The notes beneath the pieces were generated by a model. That model saw only the letters and a program-made list of their open reading frames with translations, ran no database searches and was not told where the DNA came from. Positions 62,651 to 64,000 of a stretch of 64,000 nt of DNA are shown piece by piece. The stretch spans positions 22,586 to 86,585 of the forward strand of contig CADBOJ010000089.1 in NCBI GenBank assembly GCA_902796305.1, in the 5' to 3' direction. How positions within the stretch are numbered: position 1 is the first letter of the stretch; each line of letters begins with the position of its first letter. Made by a program: the position numbers and the translations under genes. Source of the stretch: an uncultured bacterium (GTDB lineage Bacteria; Cyanobacteriota; Vampirovibrionia; Gastranaerophilales; Gastranaerophilaceae).

Positions 62651-63850
62651 ATGAAAAAATCAATCAAAGATTTAGGGGACATCAAAGGAAAAAGAGCGCT
62701 CGTAAGAGTTGATGTTAATGTGCCTCTTGATGAGAACAATAATGTAACGGATGACACAAGAATAAGAGCAATCATTCCTACGGTTGAAAACTTAACTTCC
62801 CGTGGTGCAAAAGTTATTCTTATGGCTCATCTCGGTCGTCCAAAGGGAGAAGTTAAACCCGAATTTTCGCTTGAACCGGTTGCAAAATATATGTCTAAAG
62901 TTCTGGGCAAAGATGTACTGTTTGTTAAGTCTTTAGTAGGTCAAGGCGCAGATAAAGAACTTGCAGGTTTAAAAGACGGTGAAATTGCATTATTGGAAAA
63001 TATCAGATTTTATAAAGCGGAAGAAGCAAAAGATGATGATATGACATTTGCTCAAGAACTTGCAAAACTCGGTGATTTTTATGTAAACGATGCTTTTGGC
63101 GCTGCTCACAGATGTCATACTTCAACGGCTAAATTAGCTCGTGTATTAAAACCTGCAGTATCAGGTCTTTTAATGGAAAAAGAATTAAGATGCCTCGGCA
63201 ATGCTCTTGATAATCCCGCACATCCTTTTACGGCAATTGTCGGCGGTGCAAAAGTTTCAACTAAAATCGGAGTTTTAGAAAACCTGATTGATAAAGTTGA
63301 TAATTTAATTATAGGCGGCGGAATGGCTTATACTTTTGTTAAAGCTAACGGCGGAAAAATCGGAAATTCGATTTGTGAAGATGACCAGTTGGAAACAGCT
63401 AAAGCAATTGAAGCTAAGGCAAAAGCAAAGAAGGTAAACCTTGTTCTTGCAACTGATGTTCTTGTAACAGATGATTTTTCGGGTAACGGAACAAATAAAG
63501 TTGTAGATGTTAAAAATATTCCAGACGGTTTTGAAGGAGTTGACGCAGGTCCTAATACTCAAAAAGTATTTGCTGATGTTATTAAATCATCTAAAACAAT
63601 ATTGATGAATGGTCCTGTTGGTGCTTTTGAAAATCCTAAATTTGCAGAAGGTACCAAATCCGTATTAAAAGCCGTTGTTGAAGCAACAGCTTCCGGCGCA
63701 ACATCTGTTATTGGCGGAGGAGATTCGGTAAGCGCAGCTAAGAAGTTCTGCAAAGCTGAAGATTTTACTCATGTATCAACAGGGGGCGGTGCTTCTCTTG
63801 AATTCATAGAGGGTAAAGTTCTTCCCGGTGTTGATGCGTTAGATGATTAA
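62651..63850 (+). CDS. pgk: Phosphoglycerate kinase
   Basis: A 399-residue glycolytic and gluconeogenic enzyme interconverting 1,3-bisphosphoglycerate and 3-phosphoglycerate. Conserved KRALVRVDVNVPLDENN near residue 14, LMAHLGRPKGE near 55, LLENIRFYKAEE near 110, AFGAAHRCHTST near 156, ATP-site GGAKVSTKIGVL near 200, ILMNGPVGAFE near 318 and GGGDSVSA near 355. AAGGAG before ATG. Monocistronic; gap, tpiA and eno are not in the window. Confidence 0.97.
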   Translation: MKKSIKDLGDIKGKRALVRVDVNVPLDENNNVTDDTRIRAIIPTVENLTSRGAKVILMAHLGRPKGEVKPEFSLEPVAKYMSKVLGKDVLFVKSLVGQGADKELAGLKDGEIALLENIRFYKAEEAKDDDMTFAQELAKLGDFYVNDAFGAAHRCHTSTAKLARVLKPAVSGLLMEKELRCLGNALDNPAHPFTAIVGGAKVSTKIGVLENLIDKVDNLIIGGGMAYTFVKANGGKIGNSICEDDQLETAKAIEAKAKAKKVNLVLATDVLVTDDFSGNGTNKVVDVKNIPDGFEGVDAGPNTQKVFADVIKSSKTILMNGPVGAFENPKFAEGTKSVLKAVVEATASGATSVIGGGDSVSAAKKFCKAEDFTHVSTGGGASLEFIEGKVLPGVDALDD

Positions 63851-63871
63851 TTAACAAAATAAATTATACTT

Positions 63872-63920
63872 AAAATAAGACAGAATACTTCTAAACGAAT
63901 TTCTGTCTTATTTTTTAATA
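63872..63920 (+). terminator. Rho-independent terminator of pgk
   Basis: A 14-bp stem (63872-63885 and 63901-63914, core AAGACAGAA/TTCTGTCTT) with a 15-base loop, ending in a run of Ts. It lies 21 bases after the pgk stop. Confidence 0.8.
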
Positions 63921-64000
63921 TTAAATTTTGTAAAGAAATAAAAAATATTGAGCAATTACTCAAAGTAAATATACTTTATATATATGTAAGACATAAATGA

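Noticed and set aside
1..64000. CRISPR arrays, rRNA genes, insertion sequences, prophage
   Set aside because: No regularly spaced direct repeats, no transposase, integrase or phage structural proteins, and no rRNA signature sequences were seen.

Overview
The window is AT-rich (by eye about one third GC; not counted) and densely packed with genes. It looks like a chromosomal segment of a bacterium close to the non-photosynthetic cyanobacterial sister lineage (Vampirovibrionia/Melainabacteria, probably Gastranaerophilales). That placement is inference. It rests on the low GC, the YvcK homologue with N-terminal membrane helices, the tRNA-Phe without an encoded CCA end, many unrecognised proteins carrying a short SFKG/FTG-like N-terminal motif, and many genes without a Shine-Dalgarno sequence. 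No phage, plasmid, CRISPR array, rRNA or intact insertion sequence was seen.

Layout. 1-4.2 kb: the 3' end of an RTX-like repeat protein, a small Lys/Ala-rich helical protein, and two small membrane-protein genes (DUF3592, DUF5684-like) bracketed by inverted copies of a short TTTCAGGTGAAA-type repeat next to tRNA-Phe. 4.4-8.4 kb: two zinc-dependent medium-chain dehydrogenases, divergent from a GlcF/LutA-like iron-sulfur protein, then yebC. 8.5-16.9 kb: uvrA, a secreted protein, a GtrA/GtrB bactoprenol glycosylation pair, two multi-span membrane proteins, and a soluble protein that appears to be a free-standing FlhA/SctV cytoplasmic domain. 16.9-20.9 kb: three lineage-specific genes, one with a phosphoribosyltransferase-like loop. 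21.0-28.2 kb: HIT protein, 5-formyl-THF cyclo-ligase, PilZ protein, TPR proteins, two peptide/nickel-type ABC permeases without ATPases, and an MgtC protein. 28.3-34.9 kb: infB-rbfA-truB-GerMN, a divergent fucosyltransferase-like gene, a TPR lipoprotein and lgt. 34.9-39.7 kb: hom-thrC-leuS. 40.0-43.5 kb: a membrane glycosyltransferase-like protein and a UshA-like metallophosphatase. 43.5-50.2 kb: a seven-gene reverse-strand unit (PxpA-like, yvcK, panB, panC, three unusual proteins). 50.4-55.0 kb: DUF1015, glycogen-debranching enzyme, DUF815 ATPase. 55.4-64 kb: a hydrophobic lineage-specific protein, UvrD-type helicase, a degenerate receiver/GGDEF-like protein, a GT39-like glycosyltransferase interrupted by a frameshift in a T tract, clpP and pgk.

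How the genes work together. Housekeeping units are conventional: translation initiation and tRNA modification (infB-rbfA-truB), threonine synthesis (hom-thrC), pantothenate synthesis (panB-panC), and glycan-debranching, glycolytic and gluconeogenesis-linked genes (debranching enzyme, pgk, yvcK). Scattered around them are envelope functions: polyprenyl-linked sugar transfer (GtrA, GtrB, several GT-C-like proteins), lipoprotein maturation (lgt beside a candidate lipoprotein) and exported proteins.

The most unusual content is a set of proteins that keep a fold signature but lack its key residues. They are a FlhA C-domain without its membrane channel, a tyrosine-phosphatase-like protein without the P-loop arginine, a receiver domain without the phospho-Asp, a GGDEF-like domain without GGDEF, and a GT11-like protein without its HxRRxD motif. 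A second theme is gene starts with a -10 box only 4-9 bases upstream and no ribosome binding site, which suggests widespread leaderless mRNAs.
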